From positions 68,130 to 132,129 of the forward strand of contig JAFXDD010000003.1 of NCBI GenBank assembly GCA_017516285.1: a DNA stretch of 64,000 nt, given 5' to 3'. Position 1 is the first letter of the stretch, and each line of letters begins with the position of its first letter. Below, one piece after another: positions 35,163 through 43,848 of this stretch. Source of the DNA: Lachnospiraceae bacterium (GTDB lineage Bacteria > Bacillota_A > Clostridia > Lachnospirales > Lachnospiraceae). The position numbers and the translations under genes were made by a program. The notes under the pieces were generated by a model that ran no database searches, had not been told where the DNA came from, and saw only the letters and a program-made list of their open reading frames with translations.

Positions 35163-36008
35163 ATGGGAAGTATTTTTATGAGATTTCCGGAAGGAAAGCA
35201 CAAGGCATTAACTTTAAGCTATGATGATGGTGTGGCTCAGGATATTCGTTTAATCGATATTATGAAAAAGCATGGATTAAAGGGTACCTTTAATATTAAC
35301 AGCGGACTGTATGCTCCGGAAGGAACCACAAATCCGGAGGGTAAGGGCAGAATGTCCAAAAGTAAGTGTCAGGAGGTATATCTAAATAGCGGCATGGAGG
35401 TGGCAGTGCATGGGCTGACCCATCCGTTTTTGGAGCAGCTGCCGGAAAATCTTTGTACATATGAAGTGTTGCAGGACCGCAAGAATTTAGAGGCAGATTT
35501 TGGCTGCATGATTAGAGGTATGGCTTATCCATATGGCACCACCAGTGATTCTGTAGTGGAGAGCTTAAAGAAGTGTGGTATTGCTTACTCCAGAACCGTT
35601 ACATCTACAGAGAAATTTACAATTCCTACAGACTGGCTGCGCCTTCCGGCTACCTGCCACCATGCAAATCCGAGGCTGATGGAGTTAGCCCGTAATTTTG
35701 TGGACAATGCCTTTAACAGAGCACCCGGACTTTTCTATCTGTGGGGTCACAGCTATGAGTTTGACAGAAATGAACCGAACAATAACTGGGGAGTTATTGA
35801 GGAATTTGCGGAATTTATGGGTGACCGTGAGGATATCTGGTATGCTGCTAATATTGAGATTTATGATTATATTGCGGCATACAACCAGCTGATTTTCAGT
35901 ATGGATTATAAGAAAGTATATAACCCGACATGTACTACACTGTGGTTTGAGACAGGTAAGGGGGCGTATTGTGTGAAGCCGGGAGAGACGGTTTGTTATG
36001 AATTTTAA
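35163..36008 (+). CDS. polysaccharide deacetylase-like protein (second copy)
   Basis: A 281-residue NodB/CE4-type protein, paralogue of 2621-3460. Motif 1 is TLSYDDG, the metal motif is VHGLTHP, then AYPYGTTSDS, and the late WGHSYEF and EDIWYAANIEI segments match the first copy. No signal peptide. The function is probably removal of acetyl groups from imported sugars, not proven. ATG 35163 has AGGAG about 8 bp upstream. An earlier ATG at 35112 falls inside the LysR gene. It is followed by the tyrS leader. Confidence 0.87.
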   Translation: MGSIFMRFPEGKHKALTLSYDDGVAQDIRLIDIMKKHGLKGTFNINSGLYAPEGTTNPEGKGRMSKSKCQEVYLNSGMEVAVHGLTHPFLEQLPENLCTYEVLQDRKNLEADFGCMIRGMAYPYGTTSDSVVESLKKCGIAYSRTVTSTEKFTIPTDWLRLPATCHHANPRLMELARNFVDNAFNRAPGLFYLWGHSYEFDRNEPNNNWGVIEEFAEFMGDREDIWYAANIEIYDYIAAYNQLIFSMDYKKVYNPTCTTLWFETGKGAYCVKPGETVCYEF

Positions 36009-36062
36009 TGAACAATGTTTCAGATAGATTTCTAAAGTTTTTCTTAAACAATCATTTAGCAC

Positions 36063-36091
36063 TTGACTTTTTTTAACATAACAGTTAATAT
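36063..36091 (+). promoter_or_regulatory. tyrS promoter
   Basis: TTGACT (36063-36068), 17-bp spacer, TAATAT (36086-36091). The transcript should start near 36098, at the beginning of the T-box leader. Confidence 0.85.
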
Positions 36092-36097
36092 AAGCGT

Positions 36098-36382
36098 ATG
36101 CAAAACATTTTAAAGGCTATGAACGAAACAAGTACACTTTAGAACGAATTACAGAGAGTTGCCGGTAGATGAGAGGCGCAAAGAGGACTAGGGCTGGAAT
36201 ACATTCGCGAGCTGCATGGCAGAAAGGCTTAAGCGGGTTTAGTAGGTCATGACGGAGGACGTACACGTTACAGTGCGATAGTTGATGATAGTCAACTTAC
36301 TGAGGCTATATGTGTGAGCATATGGCGATTAAAGGTGGTATCGCGGGTAACCTCGTCCTTTGAGTTAAGGGCGAGGTTTTTT
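36098..36382 (+). promoter_or_regulatory. T-box leader (tyrosine) of tyrS
   Basis: A tRNA-responsive T-box riboswitch. AGAGAG...GCCGG begins stem I. The T-box sequence AAAGGTGGTATCGCGG is at 36331-36346, with TGGT expected to pair with the ACCA end of uncharged tRNA. The specifier candidate is TAC at 36200-36202 (a Tyr codon followed by A). The antiterminator competes with the terminator AACCTCGTCC (36349-36358) / GGGCGAGGTT (36369-36378) plus TTTT. Uncharged tRNA-Tyr binding should allow tyrS transcription. Confidence 0.93.
36349..36382 (+). terminator. T-box terminator hairpin
   Basis: A 10-bp stem, AACCTCGTCC / GGGCGAGGTT, with a T-run, the OFF-state terminator of the tyrS leader. Part of the stem overlaps the region following the T-box sequence. 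Confidence 0.9.
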
Positions 36383-36449
36383 ATCGTCCTGAAAGGAAGG
36401 CTTATGGAGAGGCTGTTAGCTCCACCGAATGTAGAAAGGAAGAAAGATT

Positions 36450-37676
36450 ATGAGTAACATGACAGTTTTTGATGAACTGAAGGCAAGAGGACTCTTGGCA
36501 CAGCTCACCGACGAAGAAGAAATCAAGGAATTAATTAACACAGGCAAGGCTACTTTTTATATTGGCTTTGACCCTACCGCAGATTCTTTACATGTAGGTC
36601 ACTTCATGGCACTTTGCCTGATGAAGAGACTACAGATGGCAGGTAACAAACCAATTGCTCTGATTGGTGGCGGCACTGCTATGATTGGCGACCCATCCGG
36701 TCGTACGGATATGCGTACGATGATGACCAAGGAAACCATTCAGCACAACTGTGACTGCTTCAAAAAGCAGATGAGCCGTTTTATCGACTTCTCTGATGGC
36801 AAAGCAATTATGGTGAACAATGCGGATTGGTTATTGGACCTGAATTATGTAGAGGTATTACGCGAAGTCGGTGCACACTTCAGCGTAAACCGTATGCTTA
36901 CAGCGGAGTGCTACAAGCAGCGTATGGAGAAGGGGTTGTCCTTCCTGGAATTTAACTACATGATTATGCAGAGCTACGATTTCTACATGTTATACCAGAA
37001 GTACGGCTGTAACATGCAGTTTGGCGGGGATGACCAGTGGTCCAATATGCTTGGCGGTACTGAGCTTATCAGACGTAAGCTGGGTAAGGACGCATATGCC
37101 ATGACCATTACCTTATTACTTAACAGTGAAGGTAAGAAGATGGGTAAGACACAGAAGGGTGCAGTATGGCTTGATCCGGAGAAAACAACACCTTTCGAAT
37201 TCTACCAGTACTGGAGAAATGTAGCAGACAGCGACGTTATTAAGTGTATGAAGCTTTTAACATTCCTTCCATTAGAAGAAATCGAAAAGATGGAAAGTTT
37301 AGAAGGCAGTCAGCTCAACACAGCAAAGGAAATCCTTGCATTTGAGCTTACAAAGATGGTTCATGGTGAAGAGGAAGCGAATAAGGCACAGGAAAGTGCC
37401 AGAGCTTTGTTTGCAGGCGGCAGCGCGGCAAATATGCCGGAAGCTGTTATTTCAGAGGACAAGTTTACAGATGGTCAGATTGACATTTTAAGCGTTTTAG
37501 TGGCATCCGGTCTTTGTGCTTCCAGAAACGAAGCAAGACGAGCTGTGGAGCAAGGCGGTGTTACCGTGAACGACGAAAAGGTTGCAGATATCAAGACGAT
37601 GTATACTGCTTCTGATTTCAGTGAGGGGTTAATTGTTAAGCGCGGTAAGAAAAACTTCCGTCGCGTAATCATGTAA
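36450..37676 (+). CDS. tyrS: tyrosyl-tRNA synthetase
   Basis: A 408-residue class I synthetase charging tRNA-Tyr. The HIGH signature is HVGH (48-51), the Rossmann ligand residues include [11 protein letters not shown] and [12 protein letters not shown], and the KMSKS loop is KKMGKTQ. The C-terminal S4 RNA-binding domain ([30 protein letters not shown]) is intact. It is controlled by the T-box leader at 36098-36382. A ribosome site AAAGGAAGAAAG precedes the ATG. The gene fits the TyrS-1 type with full domain content. Confidence 0.97.
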   Translation: MSNMTVFDELKARGLLAQLTDEEEIKELINTGKATFYIGFDPTADSLHVGHFMALCLMKRLQMAGNKPIALIGGGTAMIGDPSGRTDMRTMMTKETIQHNCDCFKKQMSRFIDFSDGKAIMVNNADWLLDLNYVEVLREVGAHFSVNRMLTAECYKQRMEKGLSFLEFNYMIMQSYDFYMLYQKYGCNMQFGGDDQWSNMLGGTELIRRKLGKDAYAMTITLLLNSEGKKMGKTQKGAVWLDPEKTTPFEFYQYWRNVADSDVIKCMKLLTFLPLEEIEKMESLEGSQLNTAKEILAFELTKMVHGEEEANKAQESARALFAGGSAANMPEAVISEDKFTDGQIDILSVLVASGLCASRNEARRAVEQGGVTVNDEKVADIKTMYTASDFSEGLIVKRGKKNFRRVIM

Positions 37677-37699
37677 CATTACATTTAAAGGAGATTTTT

Positions 37700-38290
37700 A
37701 TGAAAAAGATTTTAGCAACAATTTTAGCAGCAACTATGGTAATTTCTATGGCAGCATGTGGTGGACGTAATAACGAATCTACTGAGAACACAGAGTCTCA
37801 GGTAGTATCTACAGAGACTACCGGTACAGAAACAGTAGAAACTGAAACTACAGCAACTGAAACAGAAGGTGCAGCAGAAGCAGAAGGAACAGCAGGAGAA
37901 ATCCTTTTTAACGCATTCAAGGAAATGATGGAAGCAAAGCCTGAGACAACTGCTCAGGAAGCAGCGGATGCACTTATTACCAATGAAATTATTCAGTTTA
38001 TGGGCGGTACTATGCCTGTTGAACAGGGACTTCTTAGCGGCTTTGATAATGCAGAAATCAAAGGTTTTGAAGAGGGTGTTGTATTTATGCCTATGTTGGG
38101 CTCTATTCCATTTATTGGTTATATATTTGATATGCCGGCAGATGCTGATTTAGAGGCTTTTATGACAACCTTGAAGGAAAGTGCAAATATGAGATGGCAG
38201 GTTTGCGTGGAAGCAGAAGAAATGGTTGTAGAAGCTATTGGTGATAAAGTATTTTTCTTGATGTGTAAGAAAGATCTTTCTGCAGAATAA
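37700..38290 (+). CDS. putative lipoprotein
   Basis: A 196-residue protein with a lipoprotein signal peptide MKKILATILAATMVISMAAC (lipobox SMAAC, Cys20). A Thr/Glu-rich linker follows (about 25-65), and then a roughly 130-residue domain (FMGGTMPVEQGLLSGFDNAEIK, FMPMLGSIPFIGYIFDMPADAD). No homologous family is recognised. It would be anchored on the outer face of the membrane. It follows tyrS by 23 bp with an AAAGGAG site and ends at a strong terminator. The function is not known. Confidence 0.85.
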   Translation: MKKILATILAATMVISMAACGGRNNESTENTESQVVSTETTGTETVETETTATETEGAAEAEGTAGEILFNAFKEMMEAKPETTAQEAADALITNEIIQFMGGTMPVEQGLLSGFDNAEIKGFEEGVVFMPMLGSIPFIGYIFDMPADADLEAFMTTLKESANMRWQVCVEAEEMVVEAIGDKVFFLMCKKDLSAE

Positions 38291-38312
38291 TAATATTAAT
38301 TTTAATTAGTGT

Positions 38313-38346
38313 AAAGATGTTGCAGTATGAGCTGCAACATCTTTTT
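38313..38346 (+). terminator. intrinsic terminator
   Basis: AAAGATGTTGCAG (38313-38325) pairs perfectly with CTGCAACATCTTT (38332-38344) across a 6-nt loop, followed by a T-run. It ends the tyrS/lipoprotein transcript. Confidence 0.92.
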
Positions 38347-38372
38347 ATACAATATAAAGTTTTGGAGGAGTT

Positions 38373-39773
38373 ATGCTTTTTTCCAGTATTCCGTTTTTAT
38401 ATTATTTTTTGGCATGTGTCATTATTTTTTATTTTGTGGTGCCTAAGAATTTAAAAAATATGGTTTTATTAATAAGCAGCCTGTTTTTTTACGCGTGGGG
38501 CGAAGTACGTTATGTAGTATTGATGCTTGTAGTTATCGTGCTGGGCTACATTTTTGGCCTGCTTGTGGATAAAAGTACTACAGCTAAGTCAAAAAAGTTT
38601 TTCCTGATGACTTCGGTTATTTCATTTGTAGGAATTCTGGGATATTTTAAATATGCAGACTTTTTTGTAACCAATTTTAATGCAGTAACAGGCCTGAAAG
38701 TGCCACTATTAAAGGTGGCGCTGCCTATCGGTATTAGTTTTTATACCTTCCAGGTTATGAGTTATGTGGTGGATGTGTATCGTGGCGATACGAAAGTTCA
38801 ATACAATCCGTTCACGCTGGCAACTTATGTGTCTATGTTTCCACAGCTGATTGCAGGGCCCATTGTGCGTTATGCAGATGTAGCAGAGCAGTTAGAGCAT
38901 AGAGTGCATTCAGTGGATAAGGCAGCCCTTGGTATCAGACGTTTTGTGATTGGTTTATCCAAGAAAATTTTAATTGCCAATGCTTTAGGTGAATTGTGTG
39001 AAGTGTTTAAAGCATCCGGTGATAAGTCCGTAGCCTTTTATTGGCTTTATGCAGTTGCTTTTACCTTGCATATTTACTATGATTTTTCCGGTTATAGCGA
39101 TATGGCTATCGGACTTGGCAAGATTTTCGGCTTTGATTTATTAGAAAATTTTAATTACCCATATATTTCAAGTAGTATAACGGAATTCTGGCGCAGATGG
39201 CATATGTCACTGGGCACATGGTTTAGGGATTATGTGTATATTCCTTTGGGAGGCAACCGTGTTTCCAAGCCAAGATGGCTGTTTAATATATTTGTAGTAT
39301 GGTTCTTGACCGGTTTCTGGCATGGAGCAAGCTGGAACTTTATTATATGGGGGTTGTATTTTGCAGTGATTTTAATGCTGGAGAAGCTGATACTTTTGCC
39401 GATTCTTAAAAAGTGTGGTGCGTTTAAGCATATCTATGTCCTGTTTTTGGTCATTATCAGCTTTGTGATTTTTAATGCGGCTGATATGGCGGAGGCTTTT
39501 GCGTATATTGGCGGTATGTTTGGTGCAGGCGGTATTCCGGCTGTTACTACAGAGGCTATATATTATTTACAGAGCAATATGATCGTGCTGCTGATTGCAA
39601 TAATCGGTGCTACACCGATTGGTAAGAGTCTGGTAAATAAGCTGGAGCTTTCCCCAAAAGGTGAAGCTATTGTAGGCGTTTTGGAACCGATTGTGCTGAT
39701 GTTTTTGATGGTTTTGTGCACCGCGTATCTGGTGGACGGCAGCTTCAACCCATTCTTGTATTTCAGGTTTTAA
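38373..39773 (+). CDS. MBOAT-family O-acyltransferase (AlgI/DltB-like)
   Basis: A 466-residue polytopic membrane protein of the MBOAT family, which transfers acyl groups to extracellular polymers. The N-terminal FSSIPFLYYFLACVIIFYF, IGISFYTFQVMSYVVDVYRG, WRRWHMSLGTWFRDYVYIPLGGNR, and the catalytic-His region FLTGFWHGASWNFIIWGLYF are all present. The DHHW partner gene follows directly (39785), the classic arrangement for acetylation of a surface polysaccharide. The polymer is unknown. TGGAGGAG lies before the ATG. Confidence 0.95.
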   Translation: MLFSSIPFLYYFLACVIIFYFVVPKNLKNMVLLISSLFFYAWGEVRYVVLMLVVIVLGYIFGLLVDKSTTAKSKKFFLMTSVISFVGILGYFKYADFFVTNFNAVTGLKVPLLKVALPIGISFYTFQVMSYVVDVYRGDTKVQYNPFTLATYVSMFPQLIAGPIVRYADVAEQLEHRVHSVDKAALGIRRFVIGLSKKILIANALGELCEVFKASGDKSVAFYWLYAVAFTLHIYYDFSGYSDMAIGLGKIFGFDLLENFNYPYISSSITEFWRRWHMSLGTWFRDYVYIPLGGNRVSKPRWLFNIFVVWFLTGFWHGASWNFIIWGLYFAVILMLEKLILLPILKKCGAFKHIYVLFLVIISFVIFNAADMAEAFAYIGGMFGAGGIPAVTTEAIYYLQSNMIVLLIAIIGATPIGKSLVNKLELSPKGEAIVGVLEPIVLMFLMVLCTAYLVDGSFNPFLYFRF

Positions 39774-39784
39774 AGGAGGAGAAT

Positions 39785-40960
39785 ATGAAAAAGAGTAAGC
39801 TTTATTTAGTGAGTGTAATGACAGTATTCTTCTTTGTGCTTTGCCTGATGTGTTGGTTTAAAGGGGTGGATGAATATTCCGACAGTGAAAGGAGAGTACT
39901 TGCAGATTTTCCGGATTTGAATGAAACCACTATTTCTTCCGGTAAGTTTATGAAGGAATTTGAGACTTACACGTTAGATCAGTTCCCATTTAGAGATACC
40001 TTCAGAAGTATTAAGGCTACTGCACAGCTTGGCCTGTTCAGACAAAAGGATAATAATAATATCTATGTGGCAGACGGGTACGTGTCCAAGCTGGAATATC
40101 CAATGAATGAATATATGCTGGACAACGCCGCAAAGAAATTCCGCTATTTGTACGATACCTATATGGCAGATAAGGATGTAAATGTATTTTTCTCAATTGT
40201 ACCAGATAAAAATTATTTTCTGGCAGAGGCAAATGGTTATCTGTCTATGGATTATGAGGTGTTCTTTGATACCATGCAGGAAAAAACCGGTGATTTTATG
40301 GAGTATATTGATATTACTGATTTGTTGACTATTGAGCACTATTATAGGACGGATACTCATTGGAGACAGGAGCGTCTGATTGCTACAGACGCTATAGTAA
40401 ATCGCTTGCCAGGAGCGGAGGAAAAGGCATGCAATATGATGGGCACTTCCGACGGAGTGGCAAACAGAATAGCGGAGACTATGGGCAATAAGCTAACCTG
40501 GAAATATGAAGCAGTAACTGCAGATCAGCCTTTCTATGGCGTATACGTGGGACAGTCCGCACTGCCGTTAAATCCGGATACCTTGACGTATTTGAACAAT
40601 GATAAGCTTGAGGCCTGCAAGGTAACCAGCTATGATACAGGCATGCCCAAGGAAAAAGCAGTTTATATGGTGGATGAGTTGGATGGAAAGGACCCATATG
40701 AGATGTTTTTGGCAGGCTCCGATGCTTTGCTTGTTATAGACAATCCAAATGCTACAACAGACAAGGAATTAATTGTATTCCGTGATTCTTTTGGAAGCAG
40801 CTTATTACCGCTTTTGATTGAAAGCTATAGTAAAGTGACAGTGGTGGATATTAGATATATTAGCAGTGGAATGCTTGGGAATTTTATAGAGTTTGATGAC
40901 CAGGATGTATTATTTCTGTATAGTACACTGGTGCTGAACAGCAGTACGTCGTTTAAGTAA
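39785..40960 (+). CDS. DHHW-family protein, partner of the MBOAT acyltransferase
   Basis: A 391-residue protein with one N-terminal membrane segment (LYLVSVMTVFFFVLCLMCWF) and an extracytoplasmic domain of the AlgX/DHHW type, including SIVPDKNYF, the HYYRTDTHWRQE segment (D-T-H-W signature) and a C-terminal FRDSFGSSLLPLL block (candidate Ser and Asp). These proteins act with MBOAT proteins in polymer O-acetylation. ATG 39785 has AAAGGAGGA upstream; an in-frame ATG at 39716 falls inside the MBOAT gene. It begins 11 bp after the MBOAT stop. Confidence 0.92.
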   Translation: MKKSKLYLVSVMTVFFFVLCLMCWFKGVDEYSDSERRVLADFPDLNETTISSGKFMKEFETYTLDQFPFRDTFRSIKATAQLGLFRQKDNNNIYVADGYVSKLEYPMNEYMLDNAAKKFRYLYDTYMADKDVNVFFSIVPDKNYFLAEANGYLSMDYEVFFDTMQEKTGDFMEYIDITDLLTIEHYYRTDTHWRQERLIATDAIVNRLPGAEEKACNMMGTSDGVANRIAETMGNKLTWKYEAVTADQPFYGVYVGQSALPLNPDTLTYLNNDKLEACKVTSYDTGMPKEKAVYMVDELDGKDPYEMFLAGSDALLVIDNPNATTDKELIVFRDSFGSSLLPLLIESYSKVTVVDIRYISSGMLGNFIEFDDQDVLFLYSTLVLNSSTSFK

Positions 40961-41017
40961 AAAACTACATCTGGTTTCAACTATTTTTAAAGTAAAAAAT
41001 TGGGAAGATTAGCGTTT

Positions 41018-41764
41018 ATGACCGGAAACAAACGAATATATTGGATTGATAATGCAAGGGCTGCGGCCATGATCAGTATGGTGATTTATCATGCTATGTG
41101 GGATTTGGTTTTTTTATATGGTGTAAGGGTGCCATGGTTTCATAGTGCTGCGGCATTTTATTGGCAACAGAGTATATGCTGGACTTTTATTTTTCTGGCA
41201 GGCTTTTGTACTTGCTTTACAAGAAGTGTTTTAAGACAAGGGCTGATTGTAAGCTTCTGGGGGTTAGTGGTTACTCTGGTGACACTTGTGGTGACGCCCC
41301 AGAGTCGTATCATATTTGGTGTACTGACGCTGATTGGCAGCTGTTGTCTATTGATGGTGTTGCTAAAGCCGTTTCTTTGGAAGGTATCGCCTAAGGTGGG
41401 TTTTGTGGTGGCTTTGTTTTGTTTTGCCTTGACTTACAGGATGGCAGATGGATACTTGGGGATTTTTGGCTTGGAGCTTATAAAACTGCCAAGCGTACTA
41501 TACAGTAATTTATTTACCACCTATCTGGGGTTTCCTTATGCAGGCTTTTATTCGTCAGATTATTTTGCAATATTTCCTTGGGGATTTTTATTCTTAGGAG
41601 GTGTATTTGGGGGCAGACTTTGGGTCAAGTACAGGCCCTGGGTGTTGGAAAGGTGTAATAAACGGGTGCCGGTGCTGTCCTGGCTTGGCAGGTATTCCTT
41701 GGTGGTGTATGTGCTGCATCAGCCGTTGATTTACGGGGGATTAAGCATGATATTCTATGACTAA
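41018..41764 (+). CDS. DUF1624 / heparan-alpha-glucosaminide N-acetyltransferase-like membrane protein
   Basis: A 248-residue polytopic membrane protein with about seven segments. The start RIYWIDNARAAAMISMVIYHAMWDL and the DYFAIFPWGFLFLGG segment match the DUF1624/HGSNAT-like acyltransferase family. The ending LSWLGRYSLVVYVLHQPLIYG resembles membrane acyltransferase tails. It follows the MBOAT/DHHW pair and may also act in surface sugar acylation, but the substrate is not known. The ATG at 41018 is chosen over the TTG at 41000, giving a canonical DUF1624 N-terminus. Confidence 0.85.
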   Translation: MTGNKRIYWIDNARAAAMISMVIYHAMWDLVFLYGVRVPWFHSAAAFYWQQSICWTFIFLAGFCTCFTRSVLRQGLIVSFWGLVVTLVTLVVTPQSRIIFGVLTLIGSCCLLMVLLKPFLWKVSPKVGFVVALFCFALTYRMADGYLGIFGLELIKLPSVLYSNLFTTYLGFPYAGFYSSDYFAIFPWGFLFLGGVFGGRLWVKYRPWVLERCNKRVPVLSWLGRYSLVVYVLHQPLIYGGLSMIFYD

Positions 41765-41804
41765 GCTGTACGTTATAAATTAAATATTTAAAACGGTATA
41801 TAAA

Positions 41805-41845
41805 AAGCTCTACCACGGGATACAACCCCACAGTAGAGCTTACTT
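41805..41845. terminator. bidirectional intrinsic terminator
   Basis: AAGCTCTAC (41805-41813) pairs with GTAGAGCTT (41833-41841), with A/T-rich tails on both sides, between convergent genes ending at 41764 (+) and 41863 (-). Confidence 0.8.
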
Positions 41846-41862
41846 TAATTTAAACGATAAAT

Positions 41863-43158
41863 CTATTCCTCGTCCTTATCCCCATCCGCGTCAGTATCTT
41901 CCGGTTCATCCGGGAGCTTAATCAGCACGCGGGTAACACGGTTCTGGTCTGTTTCGGAAACACGAAGCAGGGTATTATCCTCAAGGATAACGCTTTCACC
42001 AATCTCAGGAAGCCTGTCAAGATGTTCAATCATAAGACCGGCGATGGAATCGTAGTCTTCACTGTCAAGTTCTGTTTCCAATACATCATTGATATCGGCC
42101 AGCTTCATACTGCCTTCTACCAGATACTGGTTTTCGGCTATCTTTACGATGTTTTCTTTTTCGTCATCATCATATTCGTCTCGAATGTCACCAACGATTT
42201 CTTCTAACAGGTCCTCCATGGTAATCATACCAACGCAGGCACCGTATTCGTTCAAAACGAAGGTAACATTGTAAGCTTTCTCACGCATTTCCAACATCAG
42301 GTCTGAAGAATTCTTGAATTCAAAGGTGTAGTGCGCCTTACGCATAATAGAAGATACCTTGAAATTCTCCTTGTCCTCAATAAAGAGGAAATCCTTGATG
42401 TTTACCAGACCAATCATGTTGTCCTGATCATCCTCGTAGACCGGGATACGGGTGTACATATAGTCCTTAAACAGCTGTGCAAGCTCTTCGTAGGTAGCAT
42501 CCTTATCTACGGTAATCATATTGATACGAGGGATCATAATGTCCTTGGCTACAGCATCAGAAAAATCAAACACATTGTAAATCATTTCACGCTCTTCGGT
42601 CTCAATAATACCATCCTCATGACTAACGTCAACGTAGGTTTTGAGCTCGCTTTCGGTCATGGCATCCAGCTTGGCATTCGGGTCAATGTGAAGCACCCAC
42701 ATGAAAAAGCCGGAAAGCTTGTTTACAAAGAAAATAACCGGGGTTAACAGCCACATAAGCTTGTCAATGATAAAAGCATAATTCAGTGCAATACCCTCAG
42801 AATAGGTCTTGGCCAGAGTCTTTGGTATGATTTCACCACACATCAGCACAAGCAGGGTCAGAATACCGGTACCCACAGCCACATAAGCATTGCCCCAGAC
42901 ATCCATCACAAAAGTGGTAGTCAGGGAAGATGCACCCAGGTTTACAATGTTGTTACCAATTAATATGGTACTAATCATTTTGCTGTAGTTGTCTAAAATC
43001 TTGTCAACTAATGCAGCCCTCTTATGGCCATCCTCAATCATGGCACGCAGGCGCACCCTGTTGACAGAAGAAAAGGCTGTCTCTGCACTAGAGAAGAAAG
43101 CAGAAAGCAAAATTAAAACAATAATAGTTACGATTTGGACGACACTCGACGATTCCAA
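41863..43158 (-). CDS. CNNM/CorC/HlyC-type membrane protein (DUF21-CBS)
   Basis: A 431-residue protein. The N-terminal DUF21 domain has four membrane segments (IVLILLSAFFSSAETAFSSVNRVRLR is the conserved start). Two CBS domains follow (DIMIPRINMITVD, VNIKDFLFI; YNVTFVLNEYGACVGMITMEDLLEEIVGDI). The C-terminal CorC/HlyC domain ends in an acidic tail (DTDADGDKDEE). CNNM-like proteins are linked to magnesium/cobalt efflux in bacteria; the family name hemolysin is historical. The gene is single, flanked by a terminator. No sensor or regulator is evident beside it. Confidence 0.93.
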   Translation of the reverse strand: MESSSVVQIVTIIVLILLSAFFSSAETAFSSVNRVRLRAMIEDGHKRAALVDKILDNYSKMISTILIGNNIVNLGASSLTTTFVMDVWGNAYVAVGTGILTLLVLMCGEIIPKTLAKTYSEGIALNYAFIIDKLMWLLTPVIFFVNKLSGFFMWVLHIDPNAKLDAMTESELKTYVDVSHEDGIIETEEREMIYNVFDFSDAVAKDIMIPRINMITVDKDATYEELAQLFKDYMYTRIPVYEDDQDNMIGLVNIKDFLFIEDKENFKVSSIMRKAHYTFEFKNSSDLMLEMREKAYNVTFVLNEYGACVGMITMEDLLEEIVGDIRDEYDDDEKENIVKIAENQYLVEGSMKLADINDVLETELDSEDYDSIAGLMIEHLDRLPEIGESVILEDNTLLRVSETDQNRVTRVLIKLPDEPEDTDADGDKDEE

Positions 43159-43323
43159 AAAAAATCACACTCCTTTATTATGTAATATTGTATTTTAGTA
43201 TCTGTTCAGTACCTAAACAGATACGTATTTTACCTTGTAGTATACGATTTTTAGCGTGGGATGTCAAGGTGGTGAGGGATAAAATACAATAAAAAGTCTA
43301 GAAAAGATTTGCTGATGTGAGTA

Positions 43324-43662
43324 CTAGATAGGTTCTTTGGCAAATCCTTTTACATAGCTCAGTAATAGCTGCTGCTCGTTTTTATCTAAGGAACGATACA
43401 AAGTCAGTAATGCTAATTCCTCTTTAGATAAAATTTGACTTTTGTCACTCTGTAGAAACTGTGTTGAAAAGAATTCCCCCATAGAAATGTTTAGCCCATC
43501 GCAAATTTTCTCAAGTGTAGAAATGGTGGGCTGATTGTTTTTCTGGAATAGCGAATTTAGAGATGAGTAAGGAATTCCGGATTCCTTGGCAAGCCGATAC
43601 ATACTCCATTGCCGCTGCTCCAGCAGCAAGTTGATTTTTACTAATACTTTATTGAGCTCCAT
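43324..43662 (-). CDS. XRE-family transcriptional regulator (putative Tad locus repressor)
   Basis: A 112-residue protein. The N-terminal Cro/CI-type helix-turn-helix (about 5-62) has SMYRLAKESGIPYSSLNSLF and PTISTLEKICDGLNISMGEFF. The C-terminus is a short helical tail (LSKEELALLTLYRSLDKNEQQLLLSYVKGF), perhaps for dimerisation. Its gene diverges from the Tad operon; its own -10 and the operon promoter straddle three TATGACGT half-sites (43701-43759) and a second palindrome. So it probably represses itself and tadZ onward. AAAGGAGGCG lies before the ATG. Confidence 0.88.
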   Translation of the reverse strand: MELNKVLVKINLLLEQRQWSMYRLAKESGIPYSSLNSLFQKNNQPTISTLEKICDGLNISMGEFFSTQFLQSDKSQILSKEELALLTLYRSLDKNEQQLLLSYVKGFAKEPI

Positions 43663-43700
43663 GACGACGCCTCCTTTACTAAATAATATTGTATCCTTAC

Positions 43701-43759
43701 TATGACGTTTTTATTAGATGAAATATGACGTAATATAACGCATACGAAAAAACGTCATA
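43701..43759. promoter_or_regulatory. operator cluster between XRE regulator and Tad operon
   Basis: TATGACGTTTTT (43701-43712) and AAAAACGTCATA (43748-43759) are a perfect 12-bp inverted repeat, with a further TATGACGT at 43724-43731. The first lies over the XRE gene promoter region (-10 ATTGTA at 43688-43693 on the plus strand, reading TACAAT on minus). Confidence 0.6.
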
Positions 43760-43775
43760 AAACGATAAAAAGTTA

Positions 43776-43805
43776 TTGACATATCACGCATAAGCGTTAT
43801 ATATT
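43776..43805 (+). promoter_or_regulatory. Tad operon promoter
   Basis: TTGACA (43776-43781), 18-bp spacer, TATATT (43800-43805). The spacer contains ACGC-ATAA-GCGT, a second palindrome and operator candidate. GGGGTAGG lies upstream of ATG 43849. Confidence 0.75.
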
Positions 43806-43848
43806 ATAAGATGTAAAAGCATTATATATTGAGGGGTAGGTACAGAAG

